From Sipunculus nudus (taxonomy: Eukaryota; Annelida; Sipuncula; Golfingiida; Sipunculidae), in the NCBI GenBank assembly GCA_026874595.1, contig CM049313.1, positions 43,490,659 through 43,554,658 on the forward strand: a stretch of 64,000 nt of DNA, read 5' to 3'. Every line of letters begins with the position of its first letter. Position 1 is the stretch's first letter. The notes beneath the pieces are model-generated. The model was given only the letters and a program-made list of their open reading frames with translations. It ran no database searches and had not been told where the DNA came from. The translations under genes and the position numbers were made by a program. Positions 1 to 13,479 of the stretch are shown one piece after another.

Positions 1-1920
1 TATGAAGAATATAATTAAGAATAGAACTGTGCTCAGTAGAGCGCACACCTCTGTCAAAGCAAAACAACCTAACTGAATTACCTTCACTTTATTAAGTTCC
101 TCATAAAATATTGTCTGACCCATGTCCAAATTGCCTACAGTTCCATAGATATCTTTAAAATGTTTACCTTTGAAAACAAACAAATGGACCAATAATCTAC
201 AAGCATGAGTGAAGACATTACCTCCTAGTCGAATGTTAATCTGGCATTTTGTGTAGGTTCTGTAGAATGATGAAATTCATTGTCCTAATACAAGTATGAT
301 AAAGATAAAACTGGATACATGCTCTCTTGTTCTATAAAGTCCCTTGGTGACATATAGTACCTTTCAACGTTCCAATTTTGCACATTCGGGTATACAGTAA
401 ACTTTATTAACATAGAAAGTTACATGAAAGCATTACCCTGTTGGAGGTTTTATTGTAGATTTATTTGGTGATGTAAAATGCACCAAAGGGACCAAAAAAT
501 CCAGTCATGCCAGCAGTGTCACTGTGGAAGAAGAGTCACCATCAGGAAGGTTTTAAATTTATCTGGTTTTAAATATCACTTGTTTTACAAATATATAGTA
601 AATTATTTTACTAAAACATACCAAAAATTACAATAAGCTTTACTCTTTCTTTCAATGTCTATGTTAAGGCTTATTTTATAGTCATATAACAGTTTAAAAA
701 TTTGGCGCAAATGTTCTTAAAATGTAATGAGAAAGCAGCACTGGGGCGTTTCAATGACACTTTCTTCAAGTATTATGAACGATGAATTGGCAAAGCAGTG
801 TTTGCTCCTGATAGCAGGACATGCAAGGGTTATTCTAATCGACCTGCCAACAAAGAGGACAATTCACAAAGTACACAGAGAGAAGTTTACATCTAAAAAT
901 AAGCTCCAACACAATTACAGGCATGAATCTCATTGCTAGTGCCAACAGGAGCACACAGGGCCCGGTTGTATGTTCAGTAAACATGCCACGGCCTCTTCGA
1001 CATGCATAACCTTGCCCTCAATGTTTGCAGTATAAATTGGCACTAGCACACACATGACTTTTTCATGTAAAGACACTGCAAACAGGGGCAGTATGCTTAG
1101 GGTTCTGTGCAAATGGCCAGCGAAAACTGCCCAAGTGTCGCAAATAGAACAACAAAGTTGGCCCCTCCGTGTTTGCGCAAGCAGTTAGGTGCTTTGGAGA
1201 GCATTCATATCAGTACAGGTGGTGACTTTCACTGTTCGTTCACCCTCCATGCCCCTCCTGTTTGCACTTCCATTGATTGCAACCACTGCGTAGACTTTGC
1301 CCTAATATTATCTCAAGTGTTTAATCTGCAGACCCCAGTGTAACAGCATCAGGCAAATAAACAGTGCCCACAGCTATTTACTGGGGCTTTTCCAAGCCAA
1401 TATTTGGGCAGGTCGTCCATGTCAAATATTAACACTGGGTCCCCCAAGTCAAGCAGATCCAAAGTGAGAGCTATATCATGTCAGAGTTGTTTGACAAGAA
1501 AACAGACAGAGCTCAGTGGAGACCATCACCTCCGGTCAATATCGCTGAGGGTGTCTAGGAGGACCGAGTCCCTAAAGCACTTCGGAAAGACAAACTTGTA
1601 AGCACTAGAAAATTCTCCACTGAGACTGTCTATGACACCGCAAGAGCAATCACATGACAATCAGGACCCATCTGCAGGCAATATTTGAACAAAATCCAAA
1701 CCAATCATAAAACTTCATGTCTCACATGGAAAACCCTGTCAGTGATTGGATTTAATAAGTAAAGGTTAACATAAACTGTGACTGCAATTATAGAATTTTA
1801 ACAGGTACACATGGGTTACTTTAAGACTTACCTGTAAGTGTTTCATATTAAATTTTGTTGAGGAAGTTATGTTTTTACTCTGGTCTATTTGTAAGTTTGT
1901 CTGTTTACAAGATTACACAA
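1..1920. other. Intronic stretch, no gene or repeat recognised
   Basis: AT-rich to about position 950, then more complex to about 1640. Short open frames on the plus strand (727-939, 1107-1343, 1404-1601) have no family resemblance and no plausible splice context. I see no repeat here that recurs elsewhere in the window. Confidence 0.5.
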
Positions 1921-3785
1921 AATAACTAGAGACCCATGGGTCTCGACGCTAGCTGCATTTGTCAATAAGGATATATGTTTATGAGGTTTTCCAAAATATT
2001 GGTCCTGTGATCAGTTTGAAGCCAACCTGTCTACCCAAACTGGAGTTATCATCCATAAACTAATTTGTGAATGTATGGGCCCTGTGACCTTAACCTTTGA
2101 CCTTGTGACGCAAAAATCAAAAGGAAACCTCCCCTATTGGCAGGTGCACCACAAGCTGATGATGGAAGGATTGAGATGATAAGTTTGGCTTAAAATGCAA
2201 CCACAATCTTTCTAGAGTAGTGGGTCATGTGACCTTGACCTTTGATCTCATGACCTAAGAATCAACAGTTCTTACTTATGTATATAAGTCAAGTTTGAAA
2301 CCAATAATTCTAACCAAACTGGTGTTATCATCTGGAAACTAATATGTGGATTGATGGCCCCCATGACCTTGACCTCTGACCTTGTGACCCCAAAATTGAT
2401 AAGTTACTTCCACTCTTGTCAGGTAACAACATCTGGAAGATGTTGGTGGGTTTTTGGTGGGTCATATATAAGTCAAAATAGAAACCAATGTCAATCCAAA
2501 ATGGAGTTATCATCAAGAAACAAAAATGTGAACAGATGGGCCCCTGTGACTGCGACCATGACCTTTGACCTTGTGACCCACAAATTTATCAGGTTCTTCT
2601 CATATTGGCAGCTCAGCTATATGAGCAAGATGGAAGGTTTGGGATGAAAAGTTTGACTTAAAATGCATCCGCAATCTGTCTAAATAAGTGGGTACTGTGA
2701 CCTTGACCTTTGACCTCATGACCACAAAAATGAACATAATCTTCCCCTATTGACAGGTAGCAATATCCTGAAGATGGAAGGTTAGGGATGAAAAGTTTGG
2801 CTTCAAATGCATATGCATTCTTTTAAAAGAAGTTGGTCCTGTGACCTTGACCTTTGGCCTTATGACCATACAATCAAAAGGGTTCTTACATTATTGGTGG
2901 GTCATATATAAGTCAAAACTGAAACCAATATGTCAATCCAAACTGGAGTTATCATCCAGAAACAAAAATGAGAACAGATGGGCCCCTTTGACTGTGACCA
3001 TGACCTTTGACCTTGTGACCCCCAAATCAATCATGTTCTTTCCCTATTGGCCACTCAGTTATATGTGCAAGATGGAAGTTTGGGATGAAAAGTATGAAAG
3101 TATGAAAAGATGGCTTAAAATGCATCCACAATCTGTCAGAATAAGTGGGTACTGTGACCTTGACCTCTGACCTCATGAACCCAAAACTGAACAGAATCTT
3201 CCCCATATTGGCAGGTTAGCAATATCTTGAAGATGGAAGGTTTTGGATGAAAAGTTTGGCTTCAAATGCATATGTATTCTTTTTAAAGAAATGAGTCCTG
3301 TGACCGTGACCTTTGACCGCTGGACCCAAAAATTGACACAGTTCTTACTTTAGTGGTGAGTCATATATAAGATAAGTTTGAAACCAATCCAAACTGGAGT
3401 TATCATCTGGAAACTAATTTGTGAACAGATGGCCCCTGTGACCTTGACCTTTGAACATGTGACCCCAAAGTCATTTATGCTCTACCCATAGTGGCAAGAC
3501 AGCTAAATGCGCAAAATGGAAGGTTTGGGATGAAAATCTTGGCTTAAAATGCAGCCATAATCTTTTTAAATGAGTCCTGTGACCTTGACCTTTGACCTTG
3601 TGACCCCAAAATCATTTAGGTTCTTGCTTTAGTGGTGGGCCATATATTGGTCAAGTTTGAAATCCATGTGTCAATACAACCTGGAGTTATGATCTGGAAA
3701 CATATTTGTGTAGATGGATTGATGGACAGACAGAGAGACAAACAGACAGACAGGGTGATAACTATATGGCATCCATTTGTGATAA
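1921..3785. repeat. Tandem-cored mobile element with about 11 TGACC-rich units
   Basis: The left end carries a perfect 16-bp palindrome, GAGACCCATGGGTCTC (1929-1944). The core is about 11 imperfect units of 135-180 bp. Each carries a version of 'TGTGACCTTGACCTTTGACC', near 2081, 2226, 2361, 2541, 2695, 2836, 2986, 3153, 3297, 3436 and 3576, along with phrases such as 'AACTGGAGTTATCATC' and 'GATGGAAGGTTTGGGATGAA'. The right end is a GACAGACAGA-type tract followed by 'ggtgataactatatggcatcc'. A hairpin-ended flank around a tandem core is the layout described for 'pearl'-type elements of bivalves; the family assignment is inference. Open frames inside (2351-2647, 2841-3170) are by-products of the repeat. 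Confidence 0.8.
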
Positions 3786-3902
3786 AAAATTACTCTAGGT
3801 TTTGGGACACTAGATGTAATTTCAGCTGAGAAACTAACATGATTGTTGTCATTTTATAGTTAAAAAACTGGAATATTCGTTAAAATAACAAAAAAAAAAA
3901 AA

Positions 3903-4235
3903 CAGGTGGCGCCACCACTTTTTGGGAACTGGCAAAACTAGTCATGGTCAATATTCAAGGCAAGATTCATGACAATCCATGCAATAAATATCAAGATATT
4001 GGTTTAATTTTGATTATTCTGGGAGGTACTTTGAAGCCCCATAGTTCAGAAGATATAGGTCACAGTGACCTAATTTCAGGTTTCCAAGGAGATTTTTTAT
4101 TGATCTCCTTGGATGTTCACTAAGAAGTTTCTAGGACCAGCAGTTACCATTTGTGCCCTGCTAAAGGACAGCCGGACAAGCGACGGACAAAGCGCCATTC
4201 CTTTACCTCAGTTGACTTACAGTCACCTGAGCTAA
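3903..4235 (+). mobile_element. Short hairpin-ended non-autonomous element
   Basis: It begins after an A tract with the perfect palindrome GGTGGCGCCACC (3905-3916). It ends with 'CGACGGACAAAGCGCCATTCC' type sequence followed by the hairpin CTCAGTTGACT-tac-AGTCACCTGAG and the terminal CTAA (4235). The same 3' hairpin plus CTAA closes the 1.9 kb elements at 20239 and 44210 and the fragment at 21298. It encodes nothing. The exact left boundary is uncertain by a few bases. Confidence 0.65.
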
Positions 4236-7200
4236 TGATAAAAAATGCCATAAACTTTGTGTAGAGGTAGGACTAGGTTTTGGTTCTCATTAAATGTTTC
4301 AGAGCATTAGTATGGTTTTGCAATTGCGGAGGTGTGCTCTCTATATGGTATGCTGTTCCAGTTAGGAGACAAGACAACTGTCCTGTCAATCAGACCTCAG
4401 CATCTGTTTCATAAATACAGATATTCAAGACAAGAGGGTACATCTACAGATAGATCAGTCTGCCTGTTAGATAAGGAGGTAGATAACAAGAGGATAAGAA
4501 TGATATGATATTACTTGGCCTTCTGGACCAAAGCTTTTCTATGCCTGGAGCTAGGAATACACCAAAAGTCACAAACTGTGGCTAAGACACAGTAAATCTA
4601 TGAATGCTACTCTGATTTCACCATTTTTCTCTTCAACTCTGGTCAAAATAGACCGAATCCTACTCTTTTAAACATTAACGATAGACTAACTATAATTAAA
4701 TATTTAGCATATAATTTTACTTCTGTTGATCAGATATAAAGATATCTTCTGCATATTCAGATAAACAAAACAAAGAGGTGCTTTACTATTTCTTATTTGT
4801 GAGAAAAGTTAGTTTCTTGTTGATTACTTTTAAAGATCTGAGCTACATACAAACTCAAAGATATAATTGGTACAAGGTATACAAGTTCTTCATATTCAGG
4901 AGATAACCTTGCTCCTGCTTATCTGGTCTGAAGATCTCTTTCATATGAATGAGTAACATGCTCTTATCAAGTGTCATGAGGAATTCAGAAGATGTCTGTG
5001 GACAATAAATTACTTTTTTCACATTAGGATCCTTTAAAGATACAAGAATCTATGTAAAAGAAGGAAGAATGCCAATGAGTGCCCTGTCTCTGGACAATAA
5101 AAACTGATCTTTTAGTAATTTAAAGCCTACACAGTTGACATTTTACCAACAGAAAATGTATTAATCTTTAGCCATAAAAAATGAAATCTTCAGTTTTTGA
5201 TGTGTCACCTGTATGTGGCTATATGGTGATCTTACTCTACTGCTGTATATGTATGTAGTACAAGTTCAGTGCAATTTTCACAAAATCCTTTTATCCTAAG
5301 ATTACAGTGCGTGTGTGTTACCACCATGAAGCAAGAATGGTAGGAATCAGTGGTAAAATCATATTCCATGATTGAAAGATAAAAAACGACCAATGATCAA
5401 TTCTTATTCAATCATTTTATGTAACATCTATATTACCGTGAAATATGCTACATATAATTTCACCTAAAATATTGACCGAGTAAATTCAGTCTCACTAGTA
5501 CATCATGCTAAAAGGTCAAGGTAATGGCCGGGTTGTAGACACTTATTTGTTGCACAAGGTGAAGTTTCAACGCTCTTTGTCATTACTCTGACTGAATAAG
5601 AGTATTTTATTGTGACAATATGTCATTATATATATAGTGTTCTTTTGATGTGCATACATATTTGTTTGTGATCAATTATACAAAAATGTGGTTGATTTAA
5701 TTGATTATAAATATGACAAATCATTAATAGATTCAATTTAACTGGCACATCACTACTTATATCCATGTAATGATGAGGTTGTGGGGTTTGTTTTCTTCAT
5801 GCCAGGGCCCTGGGACAAGGTCTTACACCAAGAGTTTTACCCTCTACAACCAGGAGTGGATGGGCACTAATCAGTGTGACACCTACATGCTGAATAAACT
5901 AACTCCAAGCTCTGATTGTGGTTTACAAGATTTGATGGTCCCCAGGGAGCTGAAAACATATACAGGAACAAACAGCCCCTATAGAACAGAAAGAAGATGT
6001 ACACAGTCAGAGACTCTCAGACTGTTCTTTGTTAAAAATATATATGTATAAATCTATGACCATTACGCGTTTACTGCTATGCTAAATTGTTTGTTTCTGA
6101 TAAAAGAAGACTCCATGAAATATTTGGCAACTGAATTCAAACTGGCAAGTTTCAGTTTTCCGAGCTGGACATGTCAGATCCTGTTTCTGTTCAATCACAA
6201 TCAGATTTTCTATCGAGGTAACGGGTGGTGTACAAGGAGCCACATTTTATACATAAAATTTTATTATACTTGGCATGTCGTCGCTAGCTGACAAATATCT
6301 GCTTCTCTGGCTAACGATCACATACTGTCACTTTTTCACATTGCTGCTAATGGCGTGTTAGTAACTGCTGGCAACTTAAATAATATTTAACTGCAAATGG
6401 GCATACGATCAGGTTTCAGAAAAGACATGTTCCTTTGTACATATAATGAGGTATCTTATTATTTTCACATACATGTCAGAACTGGGCCATTTTTCTGAAT
6501 AAACATTTATGTATACCATCAATCTATAAATATATTTCAGCAATAAGCCCATTCATCTTAAAGACAGGTTGGCTTTTATTTTCTATTTCTTATGAAAACT
6601 TTCTTAAATTACCTAAGTCTGTTCGTAATGCTTGAAAATGAATTTATTACTTAGAGGAGAAGAAGCACTTTAAGTCCTATCTCCATGCTGCACGCTTCTG
6701 GTACAAGAGCTGACTGAATTTAGGACTGAACCACCAAGACAAAAACAAAATGATTTTAATAAATGCATTCTACATGTCAAACACACAGCCAAAAGAGGAA
6801 TAATCTAAAACTGTCAGCCAAATGTAATTCAATACATTTACACAAGTTTTGTTCTACCCAAATACAATTAACTGTCATGAGGTAATCAAAAAACTAAATT
6901 GCCTGTATGAATCTGGCACAATGCACAAAGTAATCAGATTATATCTGGTAAATATGAGAATGATACCTAATAAAGTGCAATTACTGCAACAAGATTATTT
7001 TATCCACTTACATGAGGCCAGGATTCTTTACAGAAGAGCGCATTTTCCCACGCCGCTACATAGGTTTTAATGAAATTACTGATACAGGTTTTTAGAGTAT
7101 TTAATGTAAATTTGCTTACATGTGTACATTCCGCAGCATATCACACAACTCCAGCATGAGGTTTCTTCTGATGTTATTGTTGATCAAATCTGGGGCCACA

Positions 7201-9809
7201 CACAAAGCAGTGAGCCCAGATAAATGCCGCCTAATCATGTTAAATGTCCTCACGTTTTCTGTCTGTATATGTACTTAATGCCACCATGGCTGTTGTGTTC
7301 AGGTCCCTTTGTACCATACAGTGTGAGTGACCTTATATACATTAAATTCACTGTCCCTCTATGTAGGTGGCAACTAGGATGTTTTGCTTGCAACGTGTGT
7401 GTCTGTCCATTTACAATCTAGAATGCCAGTGATGTGATTTATCAACCTGAAGATGAGGTTCTACCTTCAATTTATGTATGTCCATCTGTATATCAGTATG
7501 TGTGTGTATGTTAGGGGTGAGGGGCAGCAACCTCAAAGTTAAAAACTATATCCAAGTATTCAAAATGGCATAAACACATATCATTTAGGGAAGTGCCTGT
7601 AAAGGGGCTGCCTGCCACTTTATTTACAAGAAGATAAAGTGAATGATGATAGGGATTATCTGGATTTAGCTTAATTGAACTTGGTTGTTTGTGTGAATTT
7701 GCTTTCCACCCAAACATCTGCAGAAAGCATGTGGTTGTGTCATACACAGGAAACAGAAACTTATAATTCTTATCACCTGATAGTTAAATGACATCAGAAA
7801 TGAAGAACAAAACAAAACTATATCAAGTAGTGGATATAAATTAAGTGTGGTGCCAGAACAACTGGTATATTTAAATATAGCTGAGGGTATTCCCCGTCTC
7901 ATTTATTTGGCCATTGCATAAATATTCACAGTCTCCACCTACATGGTGCCGGCAGGTCATCAAAGAGTTAATAATCAGCTAATGGCCACACAAGGAGTAT
8001 TTTTCACTCCTCTTTATATGAGCTCTGAATGACACACAGTCTGAGGAGCCAGGTCCAACCAACCAACACTTCACTTACAAATGCCCTATTATTGTTACAA
8101 CTGCTTGAATGACACTCATGTAAATGCCAATCAAACATGGTAATTTTTGTGGGCACAGGCTCCGCCCACATACCAGATACAATGAACAGGACAGGCAGCC
8201 CAGGGCAAGACTGACAAAGGATAACTGCCATTAGCTCTAATGCAAATAATGCATTGCCCCCCTGCAAACACCTCTGTGGCTGTCATGACCAAGTGCACAC
8301 AACTGCACACAATGAGCCGTGACAACCCACAAAAGTAACAATTTAGCAAGTGCTAGGTGGCGCCCCTTGCATTCAGCACCGAGCTACTTGAACAAATTCC
8401 CTTTCGAGGACACTCAAGCATGCCCAAACCCTATACAAAATCAATTTCACCACTGGCAGCCTTATACGAGACCGCTATCATTTTATTGTATCTTGTACTA
8501 CCCATAGTCAAACGCAGATGTTACTGGTATAAGATCACCTAACCACACCGCTTGCACGGAAGTAACATGAAACAAACTCAGCTGTGACGTAAAGCACATA
8601 AAAACTTATGTATACTATTTGTTGGCATGAGTAAGGGATATCAAATTTGAGGATATATTGTTTGCTGGTATGACTAAGAGATTAAATTTTGAGTGTGCAC
8701 GCATGCCGGTGAATTTTAATGGAGGCCCCTTATATGTGTGGTTAATTAATTGAATGGAATTAATTTAGGATACAAAGGCCTTTAAAAACACATTGAGAAT
8801 GACAGTCTAAAATTTGTTCGAAGGGATTGACTCATAGGTACCAATCCTCTGTAAAACCTACACTGCAACTGCTTGAATAGTTGTTGAGAGTATAGATGAT
8901 TACATACACTGAAAAGCCAATTACTATGAGAACCAAACTATGCAGCTAAATTAGAAGGCACTGATTAAAGCATATATGCTTCCACCAAGTCTATGTATAG
9001 TCAGGATTATGTCAAAGGAATGAAGTAAACAATCCACAGCACATCATCTATAACCAGAATTTGACCCATATGGCCCTAAAAAACAACACTCTTCGAAAAA
9101 AGCTTAACAGTTGTAGTTTCACCTAAATTATCAGATGATCAGCAGTCAGTGTTATACTTTCTATGTTCTTGTTATCACAGGCTGAATCAAACCAATACAC
9201 ACATAATGACTCCTTCAGAACGCTAAGAATATAAGCTCACATTTATGTATGTACAGTACAATTACAAGCTCTGCTTTTATAGTAAAGAGGTTCAATTTAT
9301 TGGTAAATCCCTTTTATATGTGTATGTGAATATGTATATTTGTATATGTATATAATAGAGGTGGTTACATGCACCAACAACAGGAAGTGTGATTTGTGTC
9401 ATGGTAAAGAGCTTGTCCTGGTTGTGGTTGCCTCTGTGGCTTACTCCTAGATGGAAGTGGTACGCCATGACGCCTGAAAATCTGTTTGTGTTACTAATGC
9501 TGCTCTGCCCATCAACCACATTGTACTAGCACAAACTAACCATCCCGTCTCAAGGTTTATGGCTTGGTCTGTGAACAATAGCCATGGAATGTTACAGGAC
9601 AATTATAAATAGGCCGACCGGGTTTGGTGTGAGATAAAAACAGCCCGTTTAAAAAAATAGCTTTAAATAGCAGTTACCTGAGGAATAAACGTGAGTCACC
9701 CATGTTCTTGTATAGAACAAGCTGGACGAAGAATCAATAAACGTCTGATGTAGTGGTGACAATGTGCGAGGTTGGATATATGGCCACAGCACAAAGTGAT
9801 GTCACTGAT
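4236..9809. other. Intronic stretch, mostly unique AT-rich sequence
   Basis: I recognise no gene or interspersed repeat. AT-rich low-complexity patches occur near 5610-5720 and 9300-9355 (tatgtatata-like). Short open frames at 5770-6051, 6849-7070, 7511-7902 and 8004-8349 look fortuitous. The subsegment 8080-8400 is more complex and motif-rich and is listed separately as a candidate regulatory region. Confidence 0.5.
8080..8400. promoter_or_regulatory. Candidate intronic regulatory segment with octamer motif
   Basis: This is non-repetitive and more GC-rich than its surroundings. It contains an exact octamer ATGCAAAT (8240-8247) directly followed by 'aatgcatt', the inverted pair GTGGGC...GCCCAC around 8150-8168, and CA-rich 'tgcacacaactgcacacaatg'. 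The composition resembles conserved noncoding elements in introns of developmental genes, but no conservation data are available, so this is only a candidate. Confidence 0.3.
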
Positions 9810-10205
9810 TCACCAGCAGTCTAAAATACTTAAAAGTCTCCAGCAGATATCTTATAGTGTCATGAAATTATTTTCTAGTCTCCAGCAGATATTTAAATCT
9901 CTAGATCTAATAGTCTCCTGCAGATCTCCCTAAGTCTAAAGAAGTTATCTCCAGCAGATACATTATAGTCTCCAGCAGATATCTCACAATCTCTGGCAGA
10001 CACATTATAGTCTCCAGCAGAAATCTTAGTCTCAAGAAAAAAATCCTATTTTCTAAAAAAAGATATATTCTCCAGCAGATATCTTTTAGTATAAAACAAA
10101 ATCTTTCAATCTCCAGCAGATATCTTGTGGTCTCCAGCAAATATTTTATGTTCTTTAGAAATATCTTAAAATTTGCAGTAGGTATCTTAGTCTCTGGTAG
10201 TATCT
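9810..10205. repeat. Degenerate 20-24 bp minisatellite (CTCCAGCAGATATCTTATAGT)
   Basis: About 16 diverged units related to 'AGTCTCCAGCAGATATCTTA' run head to tail, with indels and substitutions. Good copies are near 9837, 9879, 9950, 9970, 10010, 10068, 10110 and 10130. The minus-strand open frame 9907-10140 (repeated 'RYLLETIMYLLEI') is a product of this array, not a gene. Confidence 0.8.
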
Positions 10206-10560
10206 ATCCATAAATGATTTACAACCAATTATATGAACATGGGTATTCCAGTATATTAATGTTCAGTAAAGACAGTGTTATCATTATGTCAAAAGTAAAT
10301 TACATACTGGTGTTTAATCATTATTTGTTAATGACTATATCAATATAGTGAATTATATGTTGATTTAAAATTAACATTGAGTAATAACTACATCAATACA
10401 GTAAAATACATGTCACTGGTTAATTATTGTTGAGTAATAATTATATCAGTATAATAATTTATCACTGGCGCGATAATTATATCACAATGGTGAATGACAT
10501 GTTAGCATTTTGCAGTACTTGGTTATGATTATATTAGAATGATGTCCATCTTGCTGATAT
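10206..10560. repeat. AT-rich degenerate repeat (TAATTATATCANTATAGTGAAT)
   Basis: Loosely repeated phrases such as 'gagtaataactacatcaatacagt' and 'gagtaataattatatcagtataat' recur at roughly 60-70 bp spacing. They look like an old decayed tandem array continuing from the neighbouring minisatellite. Unit boundaries cannot be set with confidence. Confidence 0.45.
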
Positions 10561-12439
10561 TGAGTAACATTTATACTAATTAATTTCTTTTTCTTTCTCT
10601 TGAATTGAGAAATTAGTGCTGGTTGTTAATAATAACTATAATCAGAAAGCTCAATACTGGTTTCACTTTTTTTATCTATTTATATATTTTCATATTTTAT
10701 CTATTAAATGTTAAACTTCTCTAAACATTTCAAACACACATTTCTACAAAAAATTTTTCTATTCTTGAGATTTCATTTTTTCTGTTATTTATATATATGA
10801 AAAGTTAAAGCATATATAGCTAGTGACTACACATATGTTGCAAAGTGCCTGTATCAATAACTCATATGAGGAACTGCACAAGAAAAGCAAGTTACTCCAA
10901 TGCTCATGTTGAATCTTACATTACATGTGACCTGTATTTACAATATCTCAGTATGCTCACACATGTGATCCGATATTCTTTTGTTGCCAGCTGACTTCCC
11001 TTCCATCATAAACCTTACAGCAAATGTTCAATGCCAGCAGTCACTAAGTGATTTGGGCTTTGGGTGGTCAATAGTAGCCTTATCTCTCCCACAGACCTGT
11101 GCTCTCATTAACCATCATGTTGATCCTGTGGATTAGTCACATGATCAAATCTTATGCTCACATTAGCAGAGAAATTGTACCGACCACTGGGGCAAAGCCT
11201 GAATGCAAACATACGCTTGTTGATACATACGATTTCACCTGCTGAATAATTCAAAATATACAAAGCCTAAAGCAGTTAATGCCATAATTAGGAGGTAACG
11301 CACGGCAAAACAGCAAAGGGAATGTTTAAACAAGCCTCTACAATTTATATGGCCACTGGATCCGACACAGCAGGGAGTAAATATCTGCCTGTCTGCCAGA
11401 AGTATCTGTAAGAATGCGGGACTGGTGTTCAATTTTGGTAGCAAACCAATTTTACCTCTGCTGAGGAAGTGATGTTTTCACCTGTGTACTGAGTTTATTG
11501 TGTTTCTGGTTTGTTTGTTTATGATCATGAATACACTAAACTGTACACTCAATTCCATTAAATTTTGTGGTGAGGGCAGACATTGGGAGGGACAACCCCA
11601 TTAAAGTTCACTGCACATTCAGACAAAATAGAGGTACAGTATGCTTACAGGGAACAACGAAGACACGACAGCCTATATGCAGATCAGCTTTGCTGTGTGG
11701 ATGGTAGCTGAATAGTTGTTATTATATTTTGGAGTGTATCTGTATAGGACAGCATATGCTGATATTTTTAAAGTGTTTAGGCAGGTTCGTTCACCAGTTT
11801 GCCACCAGGGGGCCACAGTCTTGCTGACATCATCAAAGAGCCATCTATGAAGCACAAAGTGGGACATCATGTAAAATATTGACATCACATGCAGACCACT
11901 CTGTGGTGAACCTGTCTGGCACCTTGTGCAGGATATGTGATTCAAAATACATATGCTAAAATACATAATAAGTTCTACCTGTTTTTACACTCTTCACACA
12001 GCGGTTAGACTCTGTGGTTATTCTTCTCCTTCACTATAACCACTTTGGTTAGTGTCGGAATTCACCATCAGGGCTGGCACAAGGCAAAGGACTGGTTATT
12101 TTTTTTGGCATTGTCCATCCAAAGCCAAGTTTTTAACCAGGGACACCTTGTTTGCTTTGGTTTGGTGCATGATGGGATACCATGCTCCCTCATCAGTCTG
12201 ATAACAGTTCATGGCTCTGTGTAAGCACTGGTGTTGATTGGTTGAATGGAACCATGAAAACCTTGCTATAACTAGAATATCAGCAATAGCTGACTAAAGC
12301 TTTCAGCCAAAAGAACAGTCAGTAATGGGTGGTAACAGTAACAAGTATGAAATATTTGTTCTCACATATTTGTATATCTGAAAATATGTCTCTTGTTCAA
12401 GTTATCAATTTGAACTATAGAGGTATGTAGTGCCTTTGC
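10561..12439. other. Intronic stretch, nothing recognised
   Basis: Unique, AT-rich at the left and of mixed composition to the right. Minus-strand open frames at 11235-11444 and 11673-11966 have no recognisable features. I see no repeat shared with the rest of the window. Confidence 0.45.
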
Positions 12440-13065
12440 AAGTCAGGCACCCGAAACTCATGCGGCACCAGTTGCAAGAGATCCATAAGGCAAATGACCA
12501 TACCATGTTTAATAACAATTCATCCAGTAGTTCCTAAGAAATAAGCTCATAAGTTATATATATAACTTCCATTATAAGCTCTGTGACCTTGAAAAGTCAA
12601 AGTAACCCACCTTTGAACTTGACCAAGATTTTGTTGATATGCATCAGCACTGAAGAAATGAAGTTCCTGTGTTGAATACTTTTGGAGATATACTGCTCAC
12701 AAGGCCAACATTAAAAAAGCTGACAATAAATTTATTAAAGTAACTACAAGTTGTGCCCCCAAACTTGTGCAGCAGTTAAAGATTACCAGTGCCAATGATC
12801 ACAGCAAGTTTTATGATAACATTCCACCCAGTGGTTCCTGAGAAATAAGCTAAGTTTTTTTTTTATATAATTAGCTCTGAAATGTTATAAAAAATTATGT
12901 AAAGGTCATCCACCCTGGAACTTGACCAAGATTTTGTTAATATACACCTGCACCAAAGAAATAAAATTCCCATGCTGAATCCTTTAAGAGGTATCCTGCT
13001 AACAAGGTAAGAGTTAACAGATGCTGGACGGACGACTGGGGTGATGACAACAGCTCTTAAGTCTG
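12440..13065. mobile_element. Non-autonomous element with two about 300-bp units and a GGACGGACGA tail
   Basis: Two diverged direct units occur at about 12480-12725 and 12780-13015. They share 'cagtggttcctgagaaataagct', 'gaacttgaccaagattttgtt' and 'cctgctaacaagg'-like phrases. The element ends with 'gctggacggacgactggggtgatgacaacagctc'. The layout (tandem core plus GGAC-rich tail) matches the other elements of the window. No coding potential. Confidence 0.6.
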
Positions 13066-13479
13066 TAAGATTAAGGCTAAAAAGCAGCAGTTAAAGCAAA
13101 GGAGATCTGGAACAACTGCAGTGTATAACCACTGTGAAAGGAGTGCCCCTGTTTATTGCATTAGCTTAACACTTTCCAATCAGGGCAAATTTTAAGGGTT
13201 TTCAGAGTTAATTTCAGATTTTCTGCCTGAGATCATCTCAATATCCAGTTTTAGTTCCGAGTGAAAATGGAGAGCCTGCTTTCATTTAAAACTGAAGTGA
13301 AAATTTTCTTTAAGGTATTGAGTATCCCACACTGTCACTGATTCATATTCTTCAAGCATGTCTCTCTCTCTCCACCCCCTCCCTTATTTCCTGATCCCCA
13401 TCTTGTTAAATTACAGACTGAGCTGGCTTTTGTGCCACATTCTTGTCAGCTGTTAATGGCAACTGTTAATTACAACAAA

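Noticed and set aside
2328-3170. Several 60-109 codon frames
   Set aside because: All lie in the TGACC-rich tandem element and repeat each other; there is no conserved start and no family resemblance.
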